Below, piece by piece: positions 19,755-27,714 of a stretch of 64,000 bases of DNA. Numbering within the stretch: the first letter of the stretch is position 1; each line of letters opens with the position of its first letter. The notes under the pieces were generated by a model. That model worked only from the letters and a program-made list of their open reading frames with translations. It did not search any database and had not been told where the DNA came from. The position numbers were made by a program, and so were the translations under genes. Source of the DNA: Pseudomonas nitroreducens NBRC 12694 (GTDB lineage: Bacteria > Pseudomonadota > Gammaproteobacteria > Pseudomonadales > Pseudomonadaceae); NCBI RefSeq assembly GCF_002091755.1, contig NZ_BDAI01000004.1, forward strand, positions 248,001 to 312,000. The letters run 5' to 3'.

Positions 19755-20441
19755 ATGAGCGTCAAGATCAACCAGAAGATCAAAGGCTTCCAGGTGGTGG
19801 ACGTGGCCGAGGAAAAGGCCCGTGTGGAAGCCGCCGCGGCCGCCGCCGTGGTGAAGATGGACGAAACCCTGCAGCGCCCCGAGCTGCTGGTGGGCGCCAC
19901 TTACAAGATCAAGTCACCGCTGTTCGAGCACGCGCTGTACGTGACCATCAACGACGTGGTGCTCAACCCGGATACGCCGTATGAGCAGCGCCGGCCCTTC
20001 GAGATCTTCATCAACTCGAAGAACATGGACCATTTCCAGTGGATCGTCGCGCTCACCCGGATCATGTCCGCGGTGTTCCGCAAGGGCGGCGACTGCACCT
20101 TCCTGGTAGAAGAAATGAAGGCAGTGTTCGACCCACGCGGCGGCTACCTGAAGCGCGGCGGCATCTATATGCCGTCGATCGTCGCCGAAATCGGCGCGGT
20201 CATCGAGCGCCACATGGTTGCCATAGGCCTGATGGAAGGCCCGCAGCTGGACGAGGAACAGCGCCTGTACCTCGCTGAAAAGCGCGCCGCCTACGAAGCC
20301 GCCCAAGGCACTAACAAGGCCGAACCCGGCGAAGGCTTCCCCGCCGGCGCTCAGCTTTGCGGCAAGTGCAACACCATGGCGGTGGTGCAGATGGACGGCT
20401 GCGCCACCTGCCTGAACTGCGGGCATTCGAAGTGTGGGTGA
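19755..20441 (+). CDS. nrdJb: Class II ribonucleotide reductase, NrdJb (C-terminal redox part)
   Basis: A 228-residue protein that completes the split class II reductase. The middle contains a conserved block (RRPFEIFINSKNMDHFQWIV, about 76-95, and LTRIMSAVFRKGGD). The C-terminus has a four-Cys cluster, CGKCNTMAVVQMDGCATC, and a final CGHSKCG that supplies the thiols which re-reduce the active-site disulphide in NrdJa. It follows nrdJa by 17 bases with a GGAGAA ribosome site, so both are in one operon. Confidence 0.93.
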   Translation: MSVKINQKIKGFQVVDVAEEKARVEAAAAAAVVKMDETLQRPELLVGATYKIKSPLFEHALYVTINDVVLNPDTPYEQRRPFEIFINSKNMDHFQWIVALTRIMSAVFRKGGDCTFLVEEMKAVFDPRGGYLKRGGIYMPSIVAEIGAVIERHMVAIGLMEGPQLDEEQRLYLAEKRAAYEAAQGTNKAEPGEGFPAGAQLCGKCNTMAVVQMDGCATCLNCGHSKCG

Positions 20442-20451
20442 GACGGAGCGA

Positions 20452-20469
20452 CGCGACGTATACGTCGCG
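20452..20469. repeat. 18-base perfect palindrome behind nrdJb
   Basis: CGCGACGTATACGTCGCG is a perfect palindrome ten bases after the nrdJb stop. It could form a hairpin that ends or protects the transcript, but no T-run follows. Confidence 0.6.
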
Positions 20470-20470
20470 C

Positions 20471-20690
20471 CGGCGAACGCCTGGCCATGGATGGCCAGGC
20501 TGGGGTTGAACTTGAGCAGAGGAGCAACGGCAAGGATGCCAGCTCCGAATTAGATCTTTACGACGCCCGCACTCGTCGCCCGGCGAACGACCGACCATGG
20601 ATGGCCGGGCCGAGGCTGACCTTGAGCAGAGGAACATCGGCAGGGATGCCAGCTACGAGTTAGATCTTTACGCCACCCGATTCACGCCGG
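20471..20690. repeat. Two tandem copies of a 110-base intergenic repeat
   Basis: Two imperfect direct repeats begin at 20471 and 20581, a period of exactly 110 bases. In both copies the same ordered words recur: CGGCGAACG, CCATGGATGGCC, CTTGAGCAGAGGA, GGATGCCAGCT and TTAGATCTTTACG. Identity is roughly four in five over the first 95 bases. Neither copy has a good reading frame. The stretch lies between the convergent nrdJb and thrB genes; what it does is unknown. Confidence 0.8.
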
Positions 20691-20724
20691 GTTGTTCTTT
20701 TGTAGGAGCGAGCCGTCGGAGCGT

Positions 20725-21675
20725 TTACAGCGCAAATGGCAAATGAATAGCCACCTTCTGCCGTTGCACCAGGCGTCGCTCGAACTCGCTCGGGTCGTGA
20801 ATCAGCACGTCCTGCCCGGCGAATGCCTCGGCGGCAATCAGCCGCGACAGCCAGAAGCGCACACACGCCACGCGCAGCATCTCCGGCCACAACTCGGCTT
20901 CCAGCGCAGTGAACGGCCGCTTCGCCGCGTAGGCTGCCAGCAGCGCGCGAGCGCGCGGACCGTCAAGGGCGCCGTCGTCGTTGGAACACCAGTCGTTCAC
21001 GGTGATCGCCAGATCGTAAAGCATCCAGCCGGAGCTGGCGTTGTAGAAGTCAATCACCCCCGCCAGGTGCGGGCCATCGAACAGCACGTTGTCGCGGAAC
21101 AGGTCGGCGTGCAGGTTGGCGCGCGGCAGTGCCGGTTGTTCGGCAAGCAGGCGGGCAATCTCTTCGAGTGCATCGCCCAACAGCGTGGCCGCAGCACCGG
21201 AGAGGTGCGACTGCATCGCCTCGCCCTCGTGCAGCATCCAGCTCAGGCCACGGTCGCTGGGGCGCTCGATGATCCGCTCGCGGGTCGCCAGATGCAGGCG
21301 CGCCAGCAGGTCGCCGACTTCCTGGCAGTGATGGTTGTTCGGCGAGCGCTCGTGGCGGCCGGCCAGGCGCGGTTGCAGCAGCGCCGGTTTGCCTTCGAGC
21401 TGGCGCAGGGCTTCGCCGTCCTTCGTGCGCAGTGCATAGGGCACCGGCAGGTCGGCTTCGTGCAGCACGTCGAGCAGTTCGATGAAGAACGGCATCTCCT
21501 GCACCGGGCCGCGCTCCACCAGGGTCAAGACGAATTCGCCCTGTTCCAGGCTGACGAAGAAGTTGCTGTTCTCCGATCCTTCCGCGATTCCACGAAAGTC
21601 GCGCAGGCGGCCGAGGCCGTAAGGAGCGAGGAAGTCTTCGAGAACCGGACGTTCCAGAGGCGTGAATACCGACAT
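20725..21675 (-). CDS. thrB: Homoserine kinase, ThrB2 (aminoglycoside-phosphotransferase-like)
   Basis: Phosphorylates homoserine on the way to threonine. The 316-residue protein has the kinase-like fold of the Pseudomonas/Rhizobium ThrB2 family rather than the GHMP fold of E. coli ThrB. Evidence: N-terminal GIAEGSENSNFFV nucleotide loop, catalytic loop LPRANLHADLFRDNVLFDG (HxDLFxDN), and the metal-binding GVIDFYNASSG. The start ATG at 21675 follows AGAGG; a TTG six bases upstream is in frame. It lies 34 bases downstream of a DUF2782 gene on the same strand. Confidence 0.93.
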   Translation of the reverse strand: MSVFTPLERPVLEDFLAPYGLGRLRDFRGIAEGSENSNFFVSLEQGEFVLTLVERGPVQEMPFFIELLDVLHEADLPVPYALRTKDGEALRQLEGKPALLQPRLAGRHERSPNNHHCQEVGDLLARLHLATRERIIERPSDRGLSWMLHEGEAMQSHLSGAAATLLGDALEEIARLLAEQPALPRANLHADLFRDNVLFDGPHLAGVIDFYNASSGWMLYDLAITVNDWCSNDDGALDGPRARALLAAYAAKRPFTALEAELWPEMLRVACVRFWLSRLIAAEAFAGQDVLIHDPSEFERRLVQRQKVAIHLPFAL

Positions 21676-21709
21676 GCTCAATCCTCTGGAGCGTCGTGGT
21701 GGGAAGGGT

Positions 21710-21997
21710 TTACCAGCTGAAGATCTGCCACTGCGGAATCAGCTTGTCGGGCTGGTCCGAGCGGATGAAGTTGCCGTCGCTGCCGTCCTGGCGCACCAGG
21801 AAGTACGGCTTGCCGTGCTTGGGCACGACCTTGATGGCGTAGAGGAAGCCGTTCACGCGGTATTCCTGGATGGTCTTGTCGCCCTCCTGGCGGATGGTCA
21901 CATCCGGTTCCGGCGTCGGGGCATCGTCCGCCGCCATGACGGAAGTCGCGCCAAGACCCAGTAGAGCGGCGAGCAACAGGCGGTTCAACGTACGCAT
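21710..21997 (-). CDS. DUF2782 periplasmic protein
   Basis: A 95-residue protein with a clear signal peptide (MRTLNRLLLAALLGLG, cleavage near VMAADDAP) and a DUF2782 domain (TIRQEGDKTIQEYRVNGFLYAIKV, with PYFLVRQDGSDG). The family is small, periplasmic and of unknown function. In Pseudomonas it regularly lies between thrB and polA, as it does here. It is divergent from polA. Confidence 0.85.
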   Translation of the reverse strand: MRTLNRLLLAALLGLGATSVMAADDAPTPEPDVTIRQEGDKTIQEYRVNGFLYAIKVVPKHGKPYFLVRQDGSDGNFIRSDQPDKLIPQWQIFSW

Positions 21998-22071
21998 GAT
22001 AACCTTGTCCCTTTGTCGAATTGGCTACGGACATTTTAGCCCGAGCCCTTCTGAAAAGGTTGATTCCCCTC

Positions 22072-24822
22072 ATGAGCCAAGCACCCCTCGTCCTCGTGGA
22101 CGGCTCGTCCTACCTGTATCGCGCCTTCCATGCCCTGCCGCCGCTGATGACCTCCACCGGCATGCCCACGGGTGCGGTGAAGGGCGTGCTGAACATGCTC
22201 AAGAGCCTGCGCAAGCAGTACCCGGACAGCCCTTTCGCGGTGGTCTTCGATGCCAAGGGCGGAACCTTCCGCGACGAGATGTTCGCCGAATACAAGGCCA
22301 ACCGCCCGTCGATGCCGGACGACCTGCGAGTGCAGGTGGAGCCGTTGCACGCCACGGTACGCGCCCTCGGCCTGCCCCTGCTCTGCGTGGAAGGAGTGGA
22401 AGCGGATGACGTGATCGGCACCCTCGCCCGGCAGAGCGCGGCTGGCGGTCGGGCGGTGGTGATCTCCACCGGCGACAAGGACATGGCGCAGCTGGTCGAC
22501 GGGCACATTACGCTGGTCAACACCATGACCGGTAGCGTGCTCGACGTGGATGGCGTGAAGGAGAAATTCGGTGTCGGTCCTGAGCTGATCATCGATTACC
22601 TCGCGCTGATGGGCGACAAGGTCGACAACATTCCCGGCGTGCCCGGCGTCGGCGAAAAGACCGCCCTCGGCCTGCTCACCGGCGTGGGTGGCGGCCTGGA
22701 TGTGCTCTACGCCAGCCTGAACAAGGTGCCCGAGCTGCCGATCCGCGGCGCCAAGGGCCTGCCGGCCAAGCTCGAAGAGCACAAGGACATGGCCTATCTG
22801 TCCTACAAGCTCGCGACCATCAAGTGCGATGTCGAACTGAACATCGAGATCGATGCCCTTCACCCCGGCGAGCCAGACCGTGAGGCGCTGACCGAGCTGT
22901 ACCGTACCCTGGAGTTCAAGACCGGGCTGGATGACCTGCAGCGCCAGGCGGCCAAGGCCGGAAGTCCGCAACTGGCGCTGGAAGAGGCCCCGGCTGCGAC
23001 GGCGGAGAAGCGTTACGAGACTGTCCTGGAGCAGAGCCAGTTCGATGCCTGGCTGAAGAAGCTGGAAGCTGCCGACCTGATCGCCTTCGACACCGAGACC
23101 ACCAGCCTCGACCCGCAGCAGGCGCAGGTGGTGGGCGTGTCCTTCGCGGTCACGGAGGGTGAAGCCGCCTACGTACCGCTGGCGCACAGCTACATGGGGG
23201 TGCCGGCCCAGCTGGACCGCGATGACGTGCTCAAGGCGCTCAAGCCGCTGCTGGAGGATCCGAAGAAGCGCAAGGTCGGCCAGCACGCCAAGTACGACAT
23301 GAACGTCCTGGCCAACGCCTCGACGCCCATCGCCGTGCAGGGCATCGCCTTCGACACCATGCTCGAATCCTACGTGCTGGACTCCACCGCGACCCGTCAC
23401 GATATGGACAGCCTGGCGCTGAAGTACCTCGGCCACAGCACCATCCGCTTCGAGGACATCGCCGGCAAGGGCGCCAAGCAGCTGACCTTCGACCAGATCG
23501 CCCTGGAACAGGCCGGCCCCTACGCCGCGGAAGACGCCGACGTCACCCTGCGCCTGCACCAGACCCTGTGGCAGAAGCTGGAGGCCATCCCCTCGCTGGC
23601 CAAGGTCCTGACCGAGATCGAGATGCCGCTGGTGCCGGTGCTGGCGCGTATCGAGCGCAACGGAGCGCTGGTCGATGCCAACCTGCTGGGCAAGCAGAGC
23701 GTCGAGCTGGGCGAGAAGATGGTCGAGCTGCAGCGCCAGTCCTTCGACCTGGCAGGCGAAGAGTTCAACCTCGGCTCGCCCAAGCAGCTGGGCGCCATCC
23801 TTTATGAAAAGCTCGGCCTGCCGGTTCTGTCGAAGACCGCCACCGGCCAGCCGTCCACCGCCGAGAACGTCCTCGCGGAACTGGCCGAGCAGGATTACGA
23901 ACTGCCCAAGGTGATCATGCAGTACCGCTCCCTGAGCAAGCTCAAGAGCACCTATACCGACAAGCTGCCAGACCAGATCAACCCGCGCACCGGGCGCATC
24001 CACACCAGTTACCACCAGGCGGTGGCGGCCACCGGCCGGCTGTCCTCCAGCGACCCGAACCTGCAGAACATCCCGATTCGAACCGCCGAGGGCCGGCGCA
24101 TCCGCCAGGCCTTCGTCGCGCCCCAGGGCTACAAGCTGCTGGCGGCGGACTACTCGCAGATCGAGCTGCGCATCATGGCTCACCTGGCCAAGGACGAAGG
24201 CCTGCTGGACGCCTTCCGCCATGATCGCGACGTGCACCGCGCCACCGCCGCCGAAGTCTTCGGCGTGCCGCTGGATGACGTGACCTCCGACCAGCGCCGC
24301 AGCGCCAAGGCGATCAACTTCGGCCTGATCTACGGCATGAGCGCCTTCGGCCTGGCCAAGCAGATCGGCGTCGAACGCAAGGAAGCCCAGGCCTACATCG
24401 ACCGCTACTTCGCTCGCTATCCGGGCGTGCTGGCCTATATGGAGCGTACCCGCGCCCAGGCCGCCGAGCAGGGCTTCGTCGAGACCCTGTTCGGCCGTCG
24501 CCTGTACCTGCCGGAAATCGCCTCGAAGAACGGCGCCATGCGCAAGGCCGCCGAGCGCACCGCGATCAACGCGCCGATGCAGGGCACGGCGGCGGACATC
24601 ATGAAACGCGCCATGGTGGCTGTGGATAACTGGCTGCAGGAAAGCGCCATCGATGCCCGCGTCATCCTTCAGGTTCACGACGAACTGGTGCTGGAAGTGC
24701 GCGAGGACCTGGTCGACCAGGCTCGCGATGGCATTCGGCCACTTATGAGCGGTGCGGCGGAACTGGACGTACCGCTGGTCGTCGAAGCAGGTGTGGGAGC
24801 GAACTGGGACGAGGCCCACTGA
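22072..24822 (+). CDS. polA: DNA polymerase I
   Basis: Repair and Okazaki-fragment polymerase of 916 residues with three complete domains. The 5'-nuclease domain is at about 1-290 (DGSSYLYRAFHALP, VEADDVIGTLA, the GVGEKTALGLL H3TH motif). The 3'-5' proofreading domain is at about 315-510 with FDTETTSLDP carrying the metal-binding Asp/Glu pair. The polymerase domain has motif A (LAADYSQIELRI), the O-helix RRSAKAINFGLIYGMSAFG, and motif C (LQVHDELVLEV). The ATG at 22072 matches the family N-terminus (MSQAPLVLVDGSS); upstream in-frame starts are unlikely. ErsA and engB lie downstream, the usual Pseudomonas context. Confidence 0.97.
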   Translation: MSQAPLVLVDGSSYLYRAFHALPPLMTSTGMPTGAVKGVLNMLKSLRKQYPDSPFAVVFDAKGGTFRDEMFAEYKANRPSMPDDLRVQVEPLHATVRALGLPLLCVEGVEADDVIGTLARQSAAGGRAVVISTGDKDMAQLVDGHITLVNTMTGSVLDVDGVKEKFGVGPELIIDYLALMGDKVDNIPGVPGVGEKTALGLLTGVGGGLDVLYASLNKVPELPIRGAKGLPAKLEEHKDMAYLSYKLATIKCDVELNIEIDALHPGEPDREALTELYRTLEFKTGLDDLQRQAAKAGSPQLALEEAPAATAEKRYETVLEQSQFDAWLKKLEAADLIAFDTETTSLDPQQAQVVGVSFAVTEGEAAYVPLAHSYMGVPAQLDRDDVLKALKPLLEDPKKRKVGQHAKYDMNVLANASTPIAVQGIAFDTMLESYVLDSTATRHDMDSLALKYLGHSTIRFEDIAGKGAKQLTFDQIALEQAGPYAAEDADVTLRLHQTLWQKLEAIPSLAKVLTEIEMPLVPVLARIERNGALVDANLLGKQSVELGEKMVELQRQSFDLAGEEFNLGSPKQLGAILYEKLGLPVLSKTATGQPSTAENVLAELAEQDYELPKVIMQYRSLSKLKSTYTDKLPDQINPRTGRIHTSYHQAVAATGRLSSSDPNLQNIPIRTAEGRRIRQAFVAPQGYKLLAADYSQIELRIMAHLAKDEGLLDAFRHDRDVHRATAAEVFGVPLDDVTSDQRRSAKAINFGLIYGMSAFGLAKQIGVERKEAQAYIDRYFARYPGVLAYMERTRAQAAEQGFVETLFGRRLYLPEIASKNGAMRKAAERTAINAPMQGTAADIMKRAMVAVDNWLQESAIDARVILQVHDELVLEVREDLVDQARDGIRPLMSGAAELDVPLVVEAGVGANWDEAH

Positions 24823-24922
24823 TCGGCTGGACGAGCGGTCGGAAAGCACGCCAGCCGGGCTTTCCGGCTCGATTTGCCGAGCGCTTTCGGGCCTGCCGGA
24901 AAAAATCTTTTGTGACCTGCTG

Positions 24923-24950
24923 AACTTTCCCACAAAGAGCTGAGTCAGAA
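24923..24950 (+). promoter_or_regulatory. AlgU (sigma-22)-type promoter of the sRNA ErsA
   Basis: GAACTT at 24923-24928 and TCAGA at 24946-24950 are separated by 17 bases, which matches the envelope-stress sigma factor consensus GAACTT-N16/17-TCTGA with one change. Transcription would begin near 24957, and a terminator ends the transcript about 128 bases on. Confidence 0.8.
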
Positions 24951-24956
24951 CTCGTG

Positions 24957-25084
24957 AATGGCTGGTGAAGCCCTTCGATGCTCCTTTGCAGTGTTTAGTG
25001 TTGGCAGATTACTGGACCCCGCCCTAGCGGTCCGGACTTAAACCCCGAACTTCCCCCTCCCCATACGAAGCTCGGGGTTTTTTT
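24957..25084 (+). ncRNA. ersA: Small RNA ErsA
   Basis: ErsA is the Hfq-dependent, envelope-stress-induced sRNA of P. aeruginosa, encoded between polA and engB in the same place as Spot 42 in enterics; it represses targets such as algC and oprD. Here the space between polA and engB has an AlgU-type promoter, an untranslated stretch of about 128 bases (reported length about 132), an unpaired pyrimidine-rich region (CTTCCCCCTCCCC at 25050-25062) suited to pairing with ribosome sites, and a strong terminator. The 5' end is predicted from the promoter. Identity rests on context and structure recalled from the literature. Confidence 0.8.
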
Positions 25085-25086
25085 TG
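25041..25086 (+). terminator. Rho-independent terminator of ErsA
   Basis: AACCCCGA at 25041-25048 pairs with TCGGGGTT around 25072-25079, followed by an uninterrupted T-run to 25085. The hairpin loop contains the C-rich segment of the sRNA. Confidence 0.88.
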
Positions 25087-25100
25087 CCTGCGATTCGGCC

Positions 25101-25763
25101 TCAGGCCTCCTCGCCGGCCTCCTCTTCTTCCTCATCCAGCAGCCCCAGCCAGCCGGCCAGGACCAATTGCGCCTCTTCCACACCCTGGCGCTTGGGCGCC
25201 GAGAACAGTTGCAGGGTGGCGACATCGCCCCAGCCGTCGAGGATTTCCTTGCGGGTCTTGAGCAACGCGTTCTTCGCCGCGCCGTAGGCCAGCTTGTCGG
25301 CCTTGGTCAGCAGCACGTGGATCGGCAGCTGGCTGGCCTGGGCCCAGTCGAGCATCAGGCGGTCGAAATCGGTCAGCGGATGACGGATATCCATCATCAG
25401 CACCACGCCGGCTAGCGCATTGCGGCTGGAGAGATAAGCTTCCAGGTGCTGCTGCCAGTGCAGCTTCAGCGGAATCGGCACCTTGGCGTAGCCGTAGCCG
25501 GGCAGGTCGACCAGGCGGCGCTGGTCATCCAGGCGGAAGAAGTTCAGCAACTGGGTGCGGCCGGGGGTCTTGGAAGTGCGCGCCAGGTTCGCGTGGGTCA
25601 GCGCATTCAACGCGCTGGACTTGCCCGCGTTGGAGCGGCCGGCGAAGGCGACTTCCAGGCCGGAGTCTTCCGGGCACTGGTTCACCTTGGCGGCGGAAAT
25701 GAGGAAAGTGGCCTGTTGGCAGAGGCCGAGAATCGGGTTTTTCGTAGCGTTATTCGAGGACAT
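25101..25763 (-). CDS. engB: Ribosome biogenesis GTPase EngB/YsxC
   Basis: Essential GTPase for assembly of the 50S subunit. The 220-residue protein has G1 GRSNAGKSS, the Thr of G2 in SKTPGRTQLLNFF, G3 DLPGYG, G4 TKAD and a G5 SAPK-like stretch. The C-terminus is acidic (DEEEEEAGEE). The ATG at 25761-25763 (MSSNNATK) gives the usual length; a longer frame upstream would add a basic, atypical N-terminus. It is divergent from a cytochrome c gene. Confidence 0.95.
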   Translation of the reverse strand: MSSNNATKNPILGLCQQATFLISAAKVNQCPEDSGLEVAFAGRSNAGKSSALNALTHANLARTSKTPGRTQLLNFFRLDDQRRLVDLPGYGYAKVPIPLKLHWQQHLEAYLSSRNALAGVVLMMDIRHPLTDFDRLMLDWAQASQLPIHVLLTKADKLAYGAAKNALLKTRKEILDGWGDVATLQLFSAPKRQGVEEAQLVLAGWLGLLDEEEEEAGEEA

Positions 25764-25834
25764 GGGTAACTTCGCGGCGGGTGCGACGCGGTGTCGCGGG
25801 GGGCGGTTTCGTTTCCGTTTGGGCATCTGAAGTA

Positions 25835-25840
25835 TATAAT
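25835..25840 (+). promoter_or_regulatory. Possible -10 element for the cytochrome c gene
   Basis: A perfect TATAAT lies about 105 bases upstream of the chosen start of the cytochrome gene. The -35 region is poor, so support is limited to the -10 hexamer and its place in a divergent intergenic region. Confidence 0.4.
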
Positions 25841-25943
25841 GCCGCGGATTTTGTGTGCGCTTTATCCCCCAGGGTCGAGCCACACGGGAACGTTGGAGTC
25901 CGCGCAATCAAGAACGCGGATGTTCCCTGCGATGAGGATAATC

Positions 25944-26234
25944 ATGAAGAAACTGCTGTTCGCAGCCATCGTTGCAGCGCTGGCGTCCAGCGCCCTGGCG
26001 GCCCAGGATCCGGAAGCCGTTTTCAACAGAGCCTGTGGCGCCTGCCACAATGGTCAGTTGCCAATGGCGCCGAAGAAGGGCGACGCCACCGCTTGGAAGC
26101 CGCGCCTGGACAAGGGCATGGACACGCTGGTGCAACATGTGACCAACGGTTTCAACGCGATGCCGCCTCGCGGCCTGTGCACCGACTGCAGCGCCGAGGA
26201 TTACCAGACAATTATCCAGTGGATGTCGAAGTAA
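25944..26234 (+). CDS. Periplasmic monohaem cytochrome c (c5-like)
   Basis: A 96-residue protein with a signal peptide (MKKLLFAAIVAALASSALA) and one haem-binding site CGACH near residue 33. A likely axial Met is in the NAMPP stretch, and the C-terminal CTDC pair is typical of the cytochrome c5 family. The ATG at 25944 follows GAGGA at good distance; an in-frame ATG at 25932 is the alternative. It precedes the diheme cytochrome c4 gene by 47 bases, and both probably serve electron flow to terminal oxidases. Confidence 0.87.
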   Translation: MKKLLFAAIVAALASSALAAQDPEAVFNRACGACHNGQLPMAPKKGDATAWKPRLDKGMDTLVQHVTNGFNAMPPRGLCTDCSAEDYQTIIQWMSK

Positions 26235-26281
26235 CTTCTCAGGCCTTACTCTTTCACCCTTAGCCGTTATTGGATTAGCTG

Positions 26282-26887
26282 ATGAACAAATTGATCGTGA
26301 GTCTGCTGTTGACCCTGGGTCTTGTCGGTGTGGCGCACGCCGCTGGCGATGCCAAGGCCGGTCAGGCGAAAGCTGCTGTCTGTGGTGCCTGCCACGGTGC
26401 CGATGGCAACAGCATGGCGCCCAACTTCCCGAAACTGGCCGGGCAGGGTGAGCGTTACCTGCTCAAGCAGATGCACGACATCAAGGACGGCAAGCGCACC
26501 GTGCTGGAAATGACCGGCCTGCTGACCAACCTCAGCGACGAAGACCTGGCCGACATCGCCGCCTACTTCTCCAGCCAGAACGGCAGCGTCGGCGCCGCCG
26601 ATCCCAAGCTGGTCGCCCAGGGTGAAGCCCTGTTCCGCGGCGGCAAGCTCGCCGAAGGCATGCCGGCCTGCACCGGTTGCCACAACCCGGCTGGCCAGGG
26701 CAACGCCGAAGCCGGCTTCCCGCATCTGGGTGGCCAGCACGCGGCCTACACCGCCAAGCAGCTGACCGCCTTCCGCGAAGGCGAGCGCACCAACGACGGC
26801 GACGCCATGATCATGCGCAGCATCGCCGCCAAGCTGTCCAACAAGGACATCGCTGCGATCTCCAGCTACATCGAAGGCCTGCACTAA
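26282..26887 (+). CDS. cc4: Diheme cytochrome c4
   Basis: A 201-residue periplasmic electron carrier with a signal peptide (MNKLIVSLLLTLGLVGVAHA) and two similar haem domains, with CGACH near residue 37 and CTGCH near residue 130. The motif GTxxSMAPN-like region and EMTGLL, and later DAMIMRSIAAKLSN, carry the likely axial Met ligands. Cytochrome c4 donates electrons to cbb3-type oxidases in Pseudomonas. Its place between the c5-like gene and dsbA is conserved in the genus. A strong terminator follows. Confidence 0.93.
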   Translation: MNKLIVSLLLTLGLVGVAHAAGDAKAGQAKAAVCGACHGADGNSMAPNFPKLAGQGERYLLKQMHDIKDGKRTVLEMTGLLTNLSDEDLADIAAYFSSQNGSVGAADPKLVAQGEALFRGGKLAEGMPACTGCHNPAGQGNAEAGFPHLGGQHAAYTAKQLTAFREGERTNDGDAMIMRSIAAKLSNKDIAAISSYIEGLH

Positions 26888-26930
26888 GCAGCCGGCCGGC
26901 TCCAACGCCGGATCGAAAAACTGCTTCGAA

Positions 26931-26959
26931 AAAAAGGGTGGCCTCGGCCACCCTTTTTT
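26931..26959 (+). terminator. Rho-independent terminator after cc4
   Basis: AAAAAGGGTGGCC pairs with GGCCACCCTTTTTT across a three-base TCG-type loop. It is almost symmetrical, so it could work on both strands. Confidence 0.9.
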
Positions 26960-27066
26960 GCATCCTCCGCCACTACAATGCTGGAACCGTGTCTGGCCCC
27001 TCCGGTCAAACCGCTTCATCCCGCCGCGCGGCAGCGCGGCGGTTCCGCTCAGCCAAGGAGTGAACC

Positions 27067-27708
27067 ATGCGTAACCTGATTTTCACCGCCGCTCTTGCCT
27101 TCGCCGGCCTGTTCGCCGTCAACGCGAACGCCGCCGACTTCGAAGCGGGCAAGAACTACACCGAGCTGAACCAGGCCGTCCCGGTCTCCCAGCCCGGCAA
27201 GATCGAGGTGGTGGAGCTGTTCTGGTACGGCTGCCCGCACTGCTATGCGTTCGAACCGACCATCAACCCGTGGGTCGAGAAGCTGCCGGCCGACGTTCAC
27301 TTCGTGCGTATCCCGGCCATGTTCGGCGGCCTGTGGAATATCCACGGCCAACTGTTCCTGACCCTGGAATCCATGGGTGTGGAGAAGAAGGTGCACCACG
27401 CCATCTTCGAGAAGCTGCACAACAATCCCAAGGCCCTGACCACTCCGGAAGAAATGGCTGACTTCGTCGCCGAGCAGGGCGTGGACAAGGACAAGTTCCT
27501 CAGCACCTACAACTCGTTCGCCATCAAGGGCCAGATCGAGAAAGCCAAGAAACTGGCGATGGCCTATCAGATCAGCGGCGTGCCGACCCTGGTGGTCAAT
27601 GGCAAATACCGCTTCGACATCGGCTCGGCCGGTGGCCCGGACGAGGCGCTGCAGCTGGCGGACCAGCTGATCGCCAAGGAACGCGCCAGCGCCAAGGCCG
27701 CTCAGTAA
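27067..27708 (+). CDS. dsbA: Thiol:disulphide interchange protein DsbA
   Basis: Periplasmic oxidase that introduces disulphide bonds. The 213-residue precursor has a signal peptide (cleavage near NANAADFEAG) and a thioredoxin fold with active site FWYGCPHCYAF (CPHC, about residues 55-58). The cis-Pro loop is GVPTLVVNGKY. A helical insert lies between, as in the family. GGAG precedes the ATG. It is followed six bases later by an EEP-family gene. Confidence 0.96.
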   Translation: MRNLIFTAALAFAGLFAVNANAADFEAGKNYTELNQAVPVSQPGKIEVVELFWYGCPHCYAFEPTINPWVEKLPADVHFVRIPAMFGGLWNIHGQLFLTLESMGVEKKVHHAIFEKLHNNPKALTTPEEMADFVAEQGVDKDKFLSTYNSFAIKGQIEKAKKLAMAYQISGVPTLVVNGKYRFDIGSAGGPDEALQLADQLIAKERASAKAAQ

Positions 27709-27714
27709 GGGTCG

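Noticed and set aside
22036..24933. Very long antisense reading frame opposite polA
   Set aside because: High GC leaves long stop-free frames. The protein has no recognisable motifs, while the plus strand encodes a complete DNA polymerase I.
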